A DNA stretch of 64,000 nt from RFSX01 sp964591455 (GTDB taxonomy: Bacteria; Bacteroidota; Bacteroidia; Chitinophagales; Saprospiraceae), in NCBI GenBank assembly GCA_964591455.1, contig CAZQDZ010000013.1, positions 1 to 64,000 of the forward strand. Direction: 5' to 3'. Below are positions 28,401-35,500 of this stretch, one piece after another. A program made the position numbers and the translations under genes. The number at the start of each line of letters is the position of its first letter. The stretch's first letter is position 1. The notes under the pieces were generated by a model. The model saw only the letters and a list, made by a program, of their open reading frames with translations, was not told the DNA's origin and did not search any database.

Positions 28401-30698
28401 ACTACAGTAGCGTGTGGCGTACCTCTAACGGACTTAAGTATATTTGGTAGTGCGACTGTTATGGATAATTGTACTGCAAATAATGCTAATATAGAAGAGT
28501 CATTTTTGACTAATCTTAATGCATGTATTCTCGGTACAGTTACAAGAACCTTTACATTTACTGACGGGGCTAATTCTGTTACTTGTGACCAAGTAGTGAC
28601 TATAGAGCAGGATCCACCATTTACAATGGCCAATGTTACTTGCCCTGCACCAGAGGTTACGCTAGATGGATGTATTGATCTAACTAATATAACTGCTGGT
28701 TCACCTGTGATTACCACACCACCTATTCCTTGTGTGAATATTATGGTGGACTCTACGCTGATGGACTTATCGCCGCAAACGATGGGCACATGTGTAGATA
28801 CTTTCTTGATGGTTTGGACGATTACTGATGTGTGTACAGATAGCACATTCTTCTGCGAGCAGACAATAATCTTAGATGATGGAGAGGGTCCGGTGATTAC
28901 GTGTACCGATGTTACTGCATTCTTACCTATGAATGCTTCTCAGTGCTCATTATTTGTGGACTTACCTGTAATGGTTATAGATAGCTGTCAGATGAATCCT
29001 ACAGGAACCAATGATTCGCCTTTTGCAGATAATATGAATAGTGCAAATGCAGGAGGAACATATCCGGGAGGTGCCACTGACGTCACTATTACAGCGACCG
29101 ATCTTTGTGGGAATGTCAGTATGTGTAGTTATACAGTAACTGTACTAGATACTTTTGCAAGTATTACTTCTTGTGACAAAATCATTGTTTCTATCCAACC
29201 AAATATGTTAGGTATAGTTACAATTGATGAGCCTAATGCAGTCATTGACTCAAATTGTCCTGATGGTTCATTCTTCTTGTCATTCAGTAATACTAGCAAT
29301 AGTGTGACTTCTTTCACGGTAGATTGTGATGATGCTGCTCAGCCAGGAGGCTTGGTCCCAGGGGGGTACACTGTTTATCTATATTCTGGAACGACTTTGT
29401 TGGATTCCTGTAATAATTTACTACAGGTATTAGATGGAGCCAGTCACTGTAATTCGCCGTTATTGGGAAGTATAGCGGGACGAATCTTTACTGAGCAAGA
29501 CCAGATGATTCCTGAAGCAATGGTAGAAATTGAAGGTGTGGAAGGTAAAGACCATATGACCAACGAAGATGGAATGTTTGCTTTTGATGACTTAAGATTA
29601 GGAGCTCACTATCGCATAACACCTATAAAGGATCTTGACGACAAGAATGGAATTAATACAGTGGATTTGATTATAATCCAACGTCATATTCTTGGTATTA
29701 CAAGATTAGAATCACCATACAAAATTATTGCAGCAGATATCAATAATGATAATGTTGTAAATGGATTGGATTTAATTGAATTACGTAAGCTTATCCTTGG
29801 CAGATATGATGAATTGCCTGAGTCTAGGTCTTGGAGAATGATTGATGAGAGTCATGAATTTGTTGATCCGACTGATCCTTTTGCTACTAGAATACCTGAG
29901 GACTATATTGTCAGAGGATTAGAGATAGACATTAATGCTGACTTTATTGGTGTGAAAGTAGGGGATGTCAATGGCAGCGCCATAACTGGCCTTGTTGGAG
30001 GAGATGACGATATTATTGGAGCATCAGAATTCAACATAAATATTCCGCAAGTTGAGCTGGAAGGAGGTGCAGTTACTGAGATTGTATTTACTGCAGCAGA
30101 TATGAAGGGTATTAGTGGATTCCAATATACACTTCAAGTTGATGAAGCTTTAGTAGACTTATTAGACTTCACACCATTATTAGATGGTCTGGCTGAGAGT
30201 CATGTGAATCTTGACTACCTGGATGATGGCTATTTCCACATAAGTTGGATAGAGCAGCCAGGAGTAGAACTAGAGGGCGAGACTGAGCTATTTAGTTTGA
30301 TGATTAAGGCGAAGGAAGATACGAAGACTTCTAACTTGTTTACATTGATGGAAGATGGATTATCACCTCAGGCTTATAATAACCTAGATGCACAAAACGT
30401 AATTATAGACGTGGTTTCAGATATTGGTGCAGATATGCTAGTGCTTAATCAGAATGTACCAAACCCATGGAACAATAGTACTGAGATTACTTATATACTA
30501 CCAGATGACACCAGAGTAATATTTAATCTGTACGATGTCAATGGCAAGCTTATACGTGTATCAGAATTCAATGCCCCTGCTGGGCAGAATAGTATCTTTT
30601 TAGACAAAGGTGACATGCCTGAAGGTGGAATTTACTTCTATGAAGTTATTACCTCTCAGGCAAGCCTAAGACAAAAAATGATATATCTAAATAACTAA
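16494..30698 (+). CDS. Giant modular T9SS-secreted surface protein (4734 residues)
   Basis: Very large secreted protein. Order of parts (residues approximate): signal peptide 1-31; SdrD-B-like domain 35-110; propeller-like region 130-545; second SdrD-B domain 550-680; three DUF11 repeats starting at 685, 844 and 1005; PKD-like region 1163-1385; a core 1386-2355 with HYR-like modules and a C-type-lectin-like domain (1800-1925); five DUF11 repeats starting at 2359, 2514, 2662, 2818 and 2964; about ten HYR-like modules 3120-4320; a carboxypeptidase-regulatory-like domain; a dockerin-like pair of Ca-binding loops (4380-4440); a cohesin-like domain (4510-4640); T9SS type A sorting domain (4646-4734). 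It is probably exported by T9SS and attached to or released from the cell surface as an adhesin or matrix protein. Asp-rich DGDGDGDDDDEDW stretches suggest calcium binding. Its core and tail are shared with the protein at 32532-37100. Confidence 0.93.
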   Translation: MRKSFSARATGVYSVLLLFSIVFSQGTLLSQCPSAIVSGTVYSDTDNDGEIDSGESNLSGILVRAFDANGNWVGQSVTNSTGTYSIQSLVDGQPYRLEFLLGSDQQVSTLGPDNDGDIQFTTAPSCTSDLGLTSLSGNCGEDTEIFLTCFVNGLGSNSPNQETILGISNSFTSSSPVTVYSTQDQTGSVWGLAYRQGFDELYTSAFVKQHASLGAGGIGALYRTDISSTPSTSMFVDLTQLGQNVGNLAPANTANCNYGNQVGTVGLGGMAIDDTGSTLYVANLFTKSIVSVNIANPTAANTQSFNVPNPGCNDGSYEIFAVTNFNGFIYVGVTCTGEASQNEANTSMHVYELNPGNGQFSLVFSDNYSYGFWSDANIAGLQTQQWLTDIAFTEDGNMILALSDRLGHSFCNASTSRIDDQFGDILIASPSGNGWVLENNGQISGLTGTGVGNGQGPGGGEFFGEDFFPANPTDHPEVALGSVYVLPGSNEVVAAVFDPAFAAYSGGLHRYNTQSGLKVGSRELYNQNIAEYFGKATGFGNIIAACGSASTQIGNLVWRDTDCDGIQDAGEPGMAGLSVVLYNSACSAIATTVTDGNGNYSFSEGIIPGANYFVGLDVPNFNGNSEIFFIDNTAYTPTAVGAGGRLDSDLQFVQGCNNLGPVVPVTIIGNNHTSFDIGLKPSTNFDLALVKRTMNTNGIQVGDVIEFQIEVYNQGSVTAVSYELIDYITAAFQFDASINTGWTADNNGNARLSISNQLNPGQSRTHSLFLRLNGFSDLDDLINRAEISTTVDSNGQVDSDVDSTADDINGNDAGGIPQTSTDNQLDGDGSVDEDDEDVAVVNIFDLALNKVNRDIRPYDIGETVTFDITVSNQGNVAANSFDVSDIYPSGLIFIQAQNSGWVVTGPNMVTYTHSGTFASGDDITIPIRLLIADDAPLSELMNFAEISDFESSDPSITDDFDSQPDTDITNDVGGTLNTSTDNMIDDNGLVDEDDHDPASVQIRAVDLALIKRVDRTSFNLGDEVTFIIEVHNQGTTDIRRIEIVDFLPANTFLRDDSWILSGGIASKEVTFLNPLRSGEVYTDQITLQIDPNASPGAFVNVAEISKVYDSQNVDVSNADIDSNPDAIIDNDAGGMPVTAMDDYLLGTGLDDEDDSDPALIFVPMIELTQSCVCLNNATQSNDGQFRNELKITSISGENWFIDNQFDFFSNSGSSPGAAISIPTGPTGEQFREVPNGDGTSCYFLLGRSLDDREFTLRATNGTGVFLQASGGECEYNRPVVTGEGIDAVCANSTFTYSVDADDPAFENCVGFSWFLSAGAGNIVNVPGTNATGSGTGMTGSGTGPGNSITIEFGGTLGFHELTLFPHCPDACVAPINLSIEIGSGDEAISCRHDINLSLGTDCMSEISAEDLLTSEILPGVAYQVLLTDEHNNLIPNNVITEDQLFTTLTAKVVNPCSGNSCWANINVEDKLAPRIQCDDVDVVCYLVDTYEPIVLDNCSTSEFTLLDEAITPVPCGGPYIQEVHRTYVAEDGFGNVSSPCTQQINVLAIPQDDIVIPQNFTTTDGNSLSCLGLVLNDEGFPDISVTGVPTINGIPLFPINDIYCNIGIDFRDFVVQDFGCSKKINRTWTIFDGCSDFVRRVQTIEIADTRAPWVTCPPDVTVSTDGSPGCDAPFTIPIPDIQDDCTTEGFEIDIRFAGGFLQDVNQPTTVTLNAADSTEITYQVYDNCGNLSTCSFNVTILDNISPTAVCDRNSVVSLRLNGTAKAFPETFDDGSFDDCLLADLLVRRIDSRCDCERPRYDNMQFLGSRNGRYYYLSDTEYSCTQSFDFAKALGGSVLTLESQAEHDWVFQQVNEYIPGTPYFIGLQDKGNGLYTWENHLEPTFNVWTGGAPSGMGTCVVTNPDGEWMVFDGQRARYVLEISNPCTFSSEVPFCCEDVGEEAIVVLRAIDAFGGFNDCQVNVEVQDKVPPTLRCPSDVVLECGTIIDVNNLSSFGNATASDSCLVNIDEIIIDERSTCGTGTLVRLFEASDASGSSTCEQRIVFNNSSPFDFNTIIIPEDFETGLGCNFGVLAPENLPVENAFPRFTEGACDLVESQFEDQVFSFAGPDSDACLKILRQWTVIDWCQTGPDGLPLSRIFDQTIQVNNTDGPVIQDGDCDSMTFISDECETGDVQFTVTANDDCTPGSQIQNCLRIDLNSDGTIDLEDCLVSNVVSFNNKLPIGTHTAIISFSDLCGNTTTCSKEIIVGNQISPIAICKTGLSVALEPWDLTGDGIPDDERACIFPFLLDLKSEHPCGNPITLSFCENDPTDKITFTCDDIGLNTVTLCVTDDFGNSASCVTTIEVQDNNDGDFCPEFDLALIKQIDFGSNAGPFVPGDNVDFRIIVFNQGNQDAFNIEVVDYIPAGFTLNDPAWTLTNGVATLNNPIPFIEADGTASVFIQLTIDDNFMGDCLTNRAEITNADDDNDPNTPARADLDSTPDSDPDNDIVGGDNVLDNSGNDEDDHDLTKVNVIQAFDLALTKVISTNTPGPFQQGSIVTYDITVTNEGTLDATTVYVSDNIPNGLILNDPNWNMVGGDAVIASPIPSIPIGTSQTVSITFMIDPAFMGSSILNDAQIIDPDGSDPADIDSDTATDKNVDEDGDGDGDDDDEDWAMLVIGQNFDLALAKTISSSNSTPFLLGDNIVFDITVYNQGSIDATGVQVTDYVPAGLIFTQSANPGWSAGPNPTLSLGTVPVGTTQTVQIELQVDPNFTGTTIVNNAEITAASNGLGLADEDSTPGDNANTAPELGSDNDVTDTPDNPNDNDDFDPAEITVDRFDLALTKNLSSTTPGPFTQGSAVCFDLMVENQGSLMATTVQIEDQIPEGLILNDNNWIQNGSSAVLVNPIPSIAVGASATVKITFTIDQGFMGNSILNDAQIIDPDNSDFFDVDSNTATDKSVDEDGDGDGDDDDEDWAMITIGQVFDLALTKTIAPGQGAVFQTGDFVTFNVTVFNQGTIDATGVEISDYVPSDLIYVQAGANMMAGWGPGPDPSNLIGAIPAGGMVTVPIQLQISPTFTGALIVNDAEITAANNALGLPDEDSSPNDNSNTASEIATDDDVNDAPDNPNDSDDFDPASISVDCNLEPVCNVLANITIQLDQNGNATLTPEMIDNGSMATCDGLDVTLSLSQIAFDCTQKDVSTVVAVTVTDSQNNVTSGGNCSTTVTVQDNLNPTIACQSPGPVSLDDAGVPVIDFNEVITSSGDNCPGTLQPLDIDLPATVDLCNPNTGMITLTDGCGNSASCTFEFSIVNDPPTAVCVDDFELCLDANGMASIDETDIDNGSTDFCGLAGMAIDPSNFTCMNVGMNTVTLSVFDNSVMPQSDQCTTVVTVVDKTPPTALCQDITVEVNAVGNASITPSDIDNGSSDVCGLDNNGFSLDQMMFDCESIGVTNQVTLTVTDINNNTATCSAIVTVEDNIIPSINCIGQRAVFLDENGEVSIDEDLIVTNFSDNCPGAAISIDNSNFECTDRDCPGAITPIIVTATVTDAMGNTATCESSITVRDNIDPTCTLLSGQVFNVVGNPPMVILTLDDIMESYNDNCANNPTSPVISPVSFDCSDLGDQLVTLTVDDGCNNTSTCSTMVTIQDVSVPTCITIPDVTLNLDVNGELTVTPDDISNGSTAGCDDNATMVVAPNFFACNSISLNPHCVILTVTSANGNSATCKSNVTVQDVIPPTVNCRNNFQVNLDENGNASVEVDDIIVNSNDECGVASEVLDISTFGCADKSGSVLVTATVTDVNGNTAICATNVIVNDDLTPTCTLLTGLSFDLVGTPPMITLTADQVLDEFIDNCDATPAMSSIMPATFDCNTLGSQMVTVTVTDSCNNSSTCTTTVNIADTSLPTCIAQDVTVCLDSSGMFMIDASMVDNGSNAGCGTNVILEVNPTNFDCGDIGTNNVVLTVTTTGGNSSTCSAVVTVEDKIAPIITCPADTTVACGVPLTDLSIFGSATVMDNCTANNANIEESFLTNLNACILGTVTRTFTFTDGANSVTCDQVVTIEQDPPFTMANVTCPAPEVTLDGCIDLTNITAGSPVITTPPIPCVNIMVDSTLMDLSPQTMGTCVDTFLMVWTITDVCTDSTFFCEQTIILDDGEGPVITCTDVTAFLPMNASQCSLFVDLPVMVIDSCQMNPTGTNDSPFADNMNSANAGGTYPGGATDVTITATDLCGNVSMCSYTVTVLDTFASITSCDKIIVSIQPNMLGIVTIDEPNAVIDSNCPDGSFFLSFSNTSNSVTSFTVDCDDAAQPGGLVPGGYTVYLYSGTTLLDSCNNLLQVLDGASHCNSPLLGSIAGRIFTEQDQMIPEAMVEIEGVEGKDHMTNEDGMFAFDDLRLGAHYRITPIKDLDDKNGINTVDLIIIQRHILGITRLESPYKIIAADINNDNVVNGLDLIELRKLILGRYDELPESRSWRMIDESHEFVDPTDPFATRIPEDYIVRGLEIDINADFIGVKVGDVNGSAITGLVGGDDDIIGASEFNINIPQVELEGGAVTEIVFTAADMKGISGFQYTLQVDEALVDLLDFTPLLDGLAESHVNLDYLDDGYFHISWIEQPGVELEGETELFSLMIKAKEDTKTSNLFTLMEDGLSPQAYNNLDAQNVIIDVVSDIGADMLVLNQNVPNPWNNSTEITYILPDDTRVIFNLYDVNGKLIRVSEFNAPAGQNSIFLDKGDMPEGGIYFYEVITSQASLRQKMIYLNN
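24034..25857 (+). repeat. Two-module DUF11 duplication inside the giant gene
   Basis: DUF11 units 5-6 (24034 to about 24943) and 7-8 (about 24944-25857) form an A-B-A-B pattern. Unit 5 matches unit 7, including the ILNDAQIIDPD segment and the DGDGDGDDDDEDW tail. Unit 6 matches unit 8, including the tail with DNPND and DFDPA. A duplication of a two-unit block of about 910 bases explains this better than single-unit expansion. Confidence 0.8.
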
Positions 30699-30702
30699 CT
30701 AT

Positions 30703-30728
30703 GTAGAGGAGTCTATTGACTCCTCTAC
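30703..30728 (+). terminator. Terminator after the giant gene
   Basis: GTAGAGGAGTC pairs with GACTCCTCTAC (11 pairs, loop TATT) 5 bases past the stop codon, followed by ACTTTTC. The T-run is short but the stem is strong. Confidence 0.8.
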
Positions 30729-30946
30729 ACTTTTCATATTCTAAAGAAATTTATTTACTTCACTACTAATTAACAACAAAGATGTTGAGAAATAATACCC
30801 AGTTTGAATCCAATCCATTGAGCAGAATTCAGTTATACCAATTAGAAAATATATAGAGGCCATCCCCAACTCCTTTTTTATCGATTTTTTTACTACCAAA
30901 TATGGAAGATCATTTTAGCTTAGCTGTCTGATTTTCCTAAAATGAA

Positions 30947-30979
30947 AGAGCCAAAATAAATGACATTTTGGCTCTTTTT
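30947..30979 (+). terminator. Second strong terminator, before the DUF4403 gene
   Basis: AGAGCCAAAAT pairs perfectly with ATTTTGGCTCT (11 pairs, 7-base loop), followed by TTTT. It lies 250 bases after the giant gene and 40 bases before the DUF4403 gene. It may back up the first terminator, end an unseen short transcript, or attenuate the downstream gene. The rest of 30729-30946 shows no gene. Confidence 0.75.
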
Positions 30980-31018
30980 ACGTCTAATTACTAGTACTCA
31001 AATATTTACATTACAGAT

Positions 31019-32425
31019 ATGTCAAGAATAGTATGTTATTACCTTGTATTGCTCTTGCTTGCTTCAAGTTGCAAAACCAAGAAGAATTTGTCTACCATTG
31101 AATCACATGCAGAGATTTTTGTTATGCCTGAATTGAAGTCCACTATTAACCTGCATTATAAGATTAAGAAAAATGCAACCAGAGATACATTCAATACTAT
31201 CATAGACCAATATTTGAATTCAGAAATTGAAATATCTGCGTTAGGAATGGATGTGAACATTAATAAGTATGATAAGGCTGACATAGAAATCTCTGGTAGG
31301 AGAGTGTTGTCCAAGTTGCCCATAGAGATAGGACTCAGTAAGGAAACGTTCATTAAGAATATAAAAGCACGAGGTATACTTGATTTAAATTTTTTGACGG
31401 ATTTAGACATCGATACAAGTTGGAATCTACTGACAACCACGAAATTAGAACACTACGAATGGTTGGAAGAACCAAAGATAGATTTGGGTGGGTTTTCTAT
31501 TTCTATAGAAAAATTATCGAACTCCATTATAGATAAAAGTAAAGCTCAGTTAGAAGAACAAATAGATTTATCCATCAATGAACAATTATCTATTAAAGAT
31601 AAAGTCCAGGATATGATGAAGTATCTTGAAAAGCCTATAGAGGTAGATACGATAATGAATTCTTGGATTCACTTGGTGCCAGAGCAAGTCTATATGTCTG
31701 AGATACGAAATGAAGAAGATTGGTCGCGCGGTAATATAACGATACACACACGGACTAAGATTACTGAGCATAAACCGCAAAACGTAATGCCAGGATTGAA
31801 ACTACCTGAGTTTTCATGGGAGGAAGATTTGGATGACACCTCGCATGTGAATATCGTATTGGATTTGAGTTATGATAATATCAATAAGTATCTGCAGCAA
31901 AACTTTATAGGTAAGAACTTTTCAAATGATGGAAAGAACATTACTATAGAGGATATCCACCTTGTAAATAGTGGAGACAAACTTGTTGTGGATGCGAAAG
32001 TGTCAGGTTCTTTCAATGGACAGCTTCGAATCTCAGGTAAACCAATATTTGATAATGATATAGAAGCTTTCTATACTGAGGACATTGATGTTCAAGTCAA
32101 AACAAAGAACATTTTTCATAAAGCCGGCGCATGGATAGCCAAAGGGAAAATAAAGAATAAGCTGCAGGAATTAATGTACTTCTCTATCTCTGATAATCTC
32201 AATGCCGTGCAGGAAAAAGTAAATGATGAAGTTAGAAAATACAGTTCCGCTGGCTTGCTGGACTTAAAGGCCGATATAAAAAAAATCAATGTCAACAAAT
32301 TTGTGCTGAGCAGAGATAAAATCCATGCCTTCGTGACACTCAATGTATATCTGGAGGCAGCAATCCATGACATGGCTGTATTTAACGGTCATCAGATCAA
32401 GCGTCTAAACACTAGAATACCCTAA
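31019..32425 (+). CDS. DUF4403 family lipoprotein
   Basis: Protein of 468 residues with a lipoprotein signal ending in the lipobox LLASSC (C18). The rest resembles DUF4403, a Bacteroidota family with a tubular lipid-binding-like (BPI/SMP-like) fold in two related halves. A role in handling lipids in the periplasm is a family-level guess. It lies between the two related giant surface-protein genes but has its own start region, and a terminator separates it from the first, so a functional link is not shown. Confidence 0.82.
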   Translation: MSRIVCYYLVLLLLASSCKTKKNLSTIESHAEIFVMPELKSTINLHYKIKKNATRDTFNTIIDQYLNSEIEISALGMDVNINKYDKADIEISGRRVLSKLPIEIGLSKETFIKNIKARGILDLNFLTDLDIDTSWNLLTTTKLEHYEWLEEPKIDLGGFSISIEKLSNSIIDKSKAQLEEQIDLSINEQLSIKDKVQDMMKYLEKPIEVDTIMNSWIHLVPEQVYMSEIRNEEDWSRGNITIHTRTKITEHKPQNVMPGLKLPEFSWEEDLDDTSHVNIVLDLSYDNINKYLQQNFIGKNFSNDGKNITIEDIHLVNSGDKLVVDAKVSGSFNGQLRISGKPIFDNDIEAFYTEDIDVQVKTKNIFHKAGAWIAKGKIKNKLQELMYFSISDNLNAVQEKVNDEVRKYSSAGLLDLKADIKKINVNKFVLSRDKIHAFVTLNVYLEAAIHDMAVFNGHQIKRLNTRIP

Positions 32426-32451
32426 AGGCGTTAAATCCATTGGCAATATAA

Positions 32452-32479
32452 CATATTATAAAAATATATAATATGTTTG
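32452..32479 (+). promoter_or_regulatory. AT-rich dyad and -7 element of the 1522-residue surface protein gene
   Basis: CATATTATA (32452-32460) is a perfect inverted repeat of TATAATATG (32467-32475) with a 6-base spacer. The -7 match TATGTTTG (32472-32479) overlaps the right half. A protein binding the dyad would cover the promoter. Similar AT-rich segments precede the other two giant genes. Confidence 0.5.
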
Positions 32480-32531
32480 TGGTTCATTTTGAGCATACTT
32501 AGGTGTGCTAATACCCATAATCGACTTTGCC

Positions 32532-35500
32532 ATGGACCACTCATATTATGCAAAAGCAGCAATCTCTGTATCTAGATACGCGATGCTATTGCTAGCTTTC
32601 TTGCTTGTTAATTTCAAATTATTATCTCAGAACATTAGCTGTAATCAATCGATTAATCTCTCTCTTGGAGATGATTGTATGGCGACTATGCTGGCTACAG
32701 ATATTTTGACTTTGGATAACCCTGCTGGTACCTATACACTGGTCTTGACCTCCGACACAGGTGCAGTTATTCCAGCAAATACAGTTACATCTGCACATCT
32801 ATGGACAACCGTAACGGCCCGCGTTACCAATGCTGCAAATAATAGCTGCTGGGCCAATGTTGTGGTAGAAGATAAATTAGGACCGGAAATCACCTGCAGC
32901 GATGTCACTGTAAGTTGTGCTGGTCAGACATTGAATGTGCCTTTTGCGGTGGATGCTTGCTCAGGAGCAGCTTCAGTAAGCTTGTTAAGTGAATCCATAC
33001 AAACAATTAATTGTGATCCGAACATAGTACAAACGATCACTCAATCATATGCAGGTACTGATGCCTATGGCAATAGGTCCACCTGTAGTCAGACTATATC
33101 TCTAGAGCGGATAGATCTTAGTCTGATTGTTTTTCCTGATTCTTTGCTCTTAGCAGATAGTACGAATTTAACCTGTCTGGACATTACAGATCCACAAGGC
33201 ACACCTGACGTGAGTGTTACAGGTGTACCATCTTTAAATGGTTATGCCTTGTATCCATCTGATGATATACCAGAATGTAATATTACAATAGAGTTTACAG
33301 ATCGTATGCTATTTGATTTTGGCTGTAGCCGTAAGATATTCAGAACTTGGCAAGTATATGAGTGGGTTTGTGGAGATTTGAATTCTACAAATTTTGTTCA
33401 AGTGATAGAAATAGGGGATACAGAATCACCTTCAGTTACTTGTCCTGAACCTATAAGTGTATCTACTTCTTCGGGCCAATGTAGTAGTTTCGTTACCTTA
33501 CCTCTGCCTGTTACTTCAGATGATTGTACCAGTGTCGTGGAAATAGATATTACCTACCAAGGTGGTTTTTCTAATAATGCAACTTCAGCACCTGTTGTAG
33601 AATTGTCAGGGACTTCTGTAGTTACCTATAATGTATATGATGGCTGTGATAATAGAACGACTTGTACCATGACAGTAACAGTACAGGACAATGCGTCACC
33701 TGTAGCATTATGTGATCAGAATACTGTCGTCTCACTAAGATCTGATGGTTCTGCAATTGCCAAGACTGCCACTTTCGATAATGGAAGTTTTGATGATTGC
33801 CAGTTTTATAGAACTGTTATAAAAAGAGAAGATACGAGCTGTGGTTGTGATACACCTGTCTTTGAAGATATGATATTACTTGGTGCACATGAAGGCCATT
33901 ATTATTACATTTCACAGTTTAGATATTCAGCTACTGTTGCTGCTAATATTGCTGGTGGACTCGGAGGAGAATTATTATCTATCAATACCCAAGAAGAAGA
34001 TGCTTGGGTAACCAATGCCGCGCTTGAAATTTCTGATTCTGTTTATATAGGATTAACCTTAAATAATACGTCTAATACTTTTAGCTGGCCTAAAGGGGTA
34101 GCTGTGACATATGCCGGGTGGGCAGCTGGTCAAGTAGATATGAACGGTATGCCAAATACTTCTGGTAATAATGTAATCATAGATGCGAATGGCGAATGGA
34201 ATATTGATTCTGGAACTGTTCCAAGAAGATTTATTCTTGAAATAGACGAACCTTGTGGTTTTAGTGATAGCGTTACATTTTGTTGTGAAGATGTGTCGGA
34301 TCCGCAAATTTTGGTGGTACGTGCTATAGATTTATCAGGCACATTCACAGAGTGTACATCTACTGTTATAGTGCAAGATAAATTCGCACCACAAATTACA
34401 TGTCCACAAGATGTGACAGTAGCCTGTGGTTCTAATTTTGATCCTATGGATTCTGCTGCTTTTGGTTTGGCCACAGCTTCTGATCAGTGTGTATCCGATA
34501 ATATTACAGCAACGATATCTTCCAATTTGAATCCAACTTGTGGAACAGGAACAATAGCTAAAACATTTACTGCTTCAGATGATAGCGGTTCTAATAGTTG
34601 TGTTCAGACATTTACAGTAAGTTCTTTGTCGGGCTTTGATCCTACTTCTATAGATTTTCCTGATGATTTTACAGTGGATAGTGGTTGTGGAACCGTCGGG
34701 TTATTACCTGAGGATTTACCTGCCGCTAATGCCTACCCAATATTCTCCACGGGAGTTTGTGATAATGTATCTATGTCTTTTGACGATCAAGAATTTTCAT
34801 TTTCAGGCACGCAGTCTAATGCATGTTCTAAAGTGCTAAGAACCTGGGAGGTATTAAATAATTGTGAACCTCAAGTACTCGGAGTAAATCCCGTAATTCA
34901 CCAACAAACAATTACAGTCAATAATGTTGTGGCACCTACAATTAGTGGTTGTGAAGATATTACTGTAGGTACAACAAATTGCACAAATGCTACTTTAGAA
35001 TTTACCATTTCTGCATTGGACGATTGTATGCCAGCAGACGCAGCTATAGGTACGGTTTCCATAGATATAGATGCTGATGGTATTATAGATAATACTATAG
35101 GTCCTAGAAATTCTATATCAGTAAGTGAAGTACTCTCTATAGGACAACATATTGCAATAGCCAATTTTTCTGACCCCTGTGGCAATATGGTTTCTTGTTC
35201 AAAAAGAATTCTAGTCACTGATGTAAGTCAAGCTAACTTATTATGTAAGTCCTCTGTATCTGTAAATATACAGCCTATGGATTTAGATAATGATCCTAGT
35301 ACGCCATTAGAGAATATGGTTCGAGTTTGGGCATCTGCACTTGTAGAGTCTGCAAGTAATGGCTGCGGAGGTGCACTCACCCCAGCCTTTTCAAGTACAA
35401 CGTTATCTGACAATGCCCGATTCTTCGATTGTGATTTTGTCAATACTGTTCAGCCATTAGAGGTGTTTGTTATCACCGCTAATGGTCAGGTCAATTCTTG

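Noticed and set aside
28049..28846. Long antisense frames inside the giant genes (265 codons here; others at 23012-23647 and 51694-52422)
   Set aside because: They lie fully within convincing genes, follow their codon pattern, and translate to low-complexity Ser/Thr/Val/Ile-rich sequence without domains.
32505..32531. Upstream GTG start for the 1522-residue surface protein
   Set aside because: It lies within a leader hairpin and adds residues that do not fit a signal peptide; the ATG at 32532 gives a normal one.
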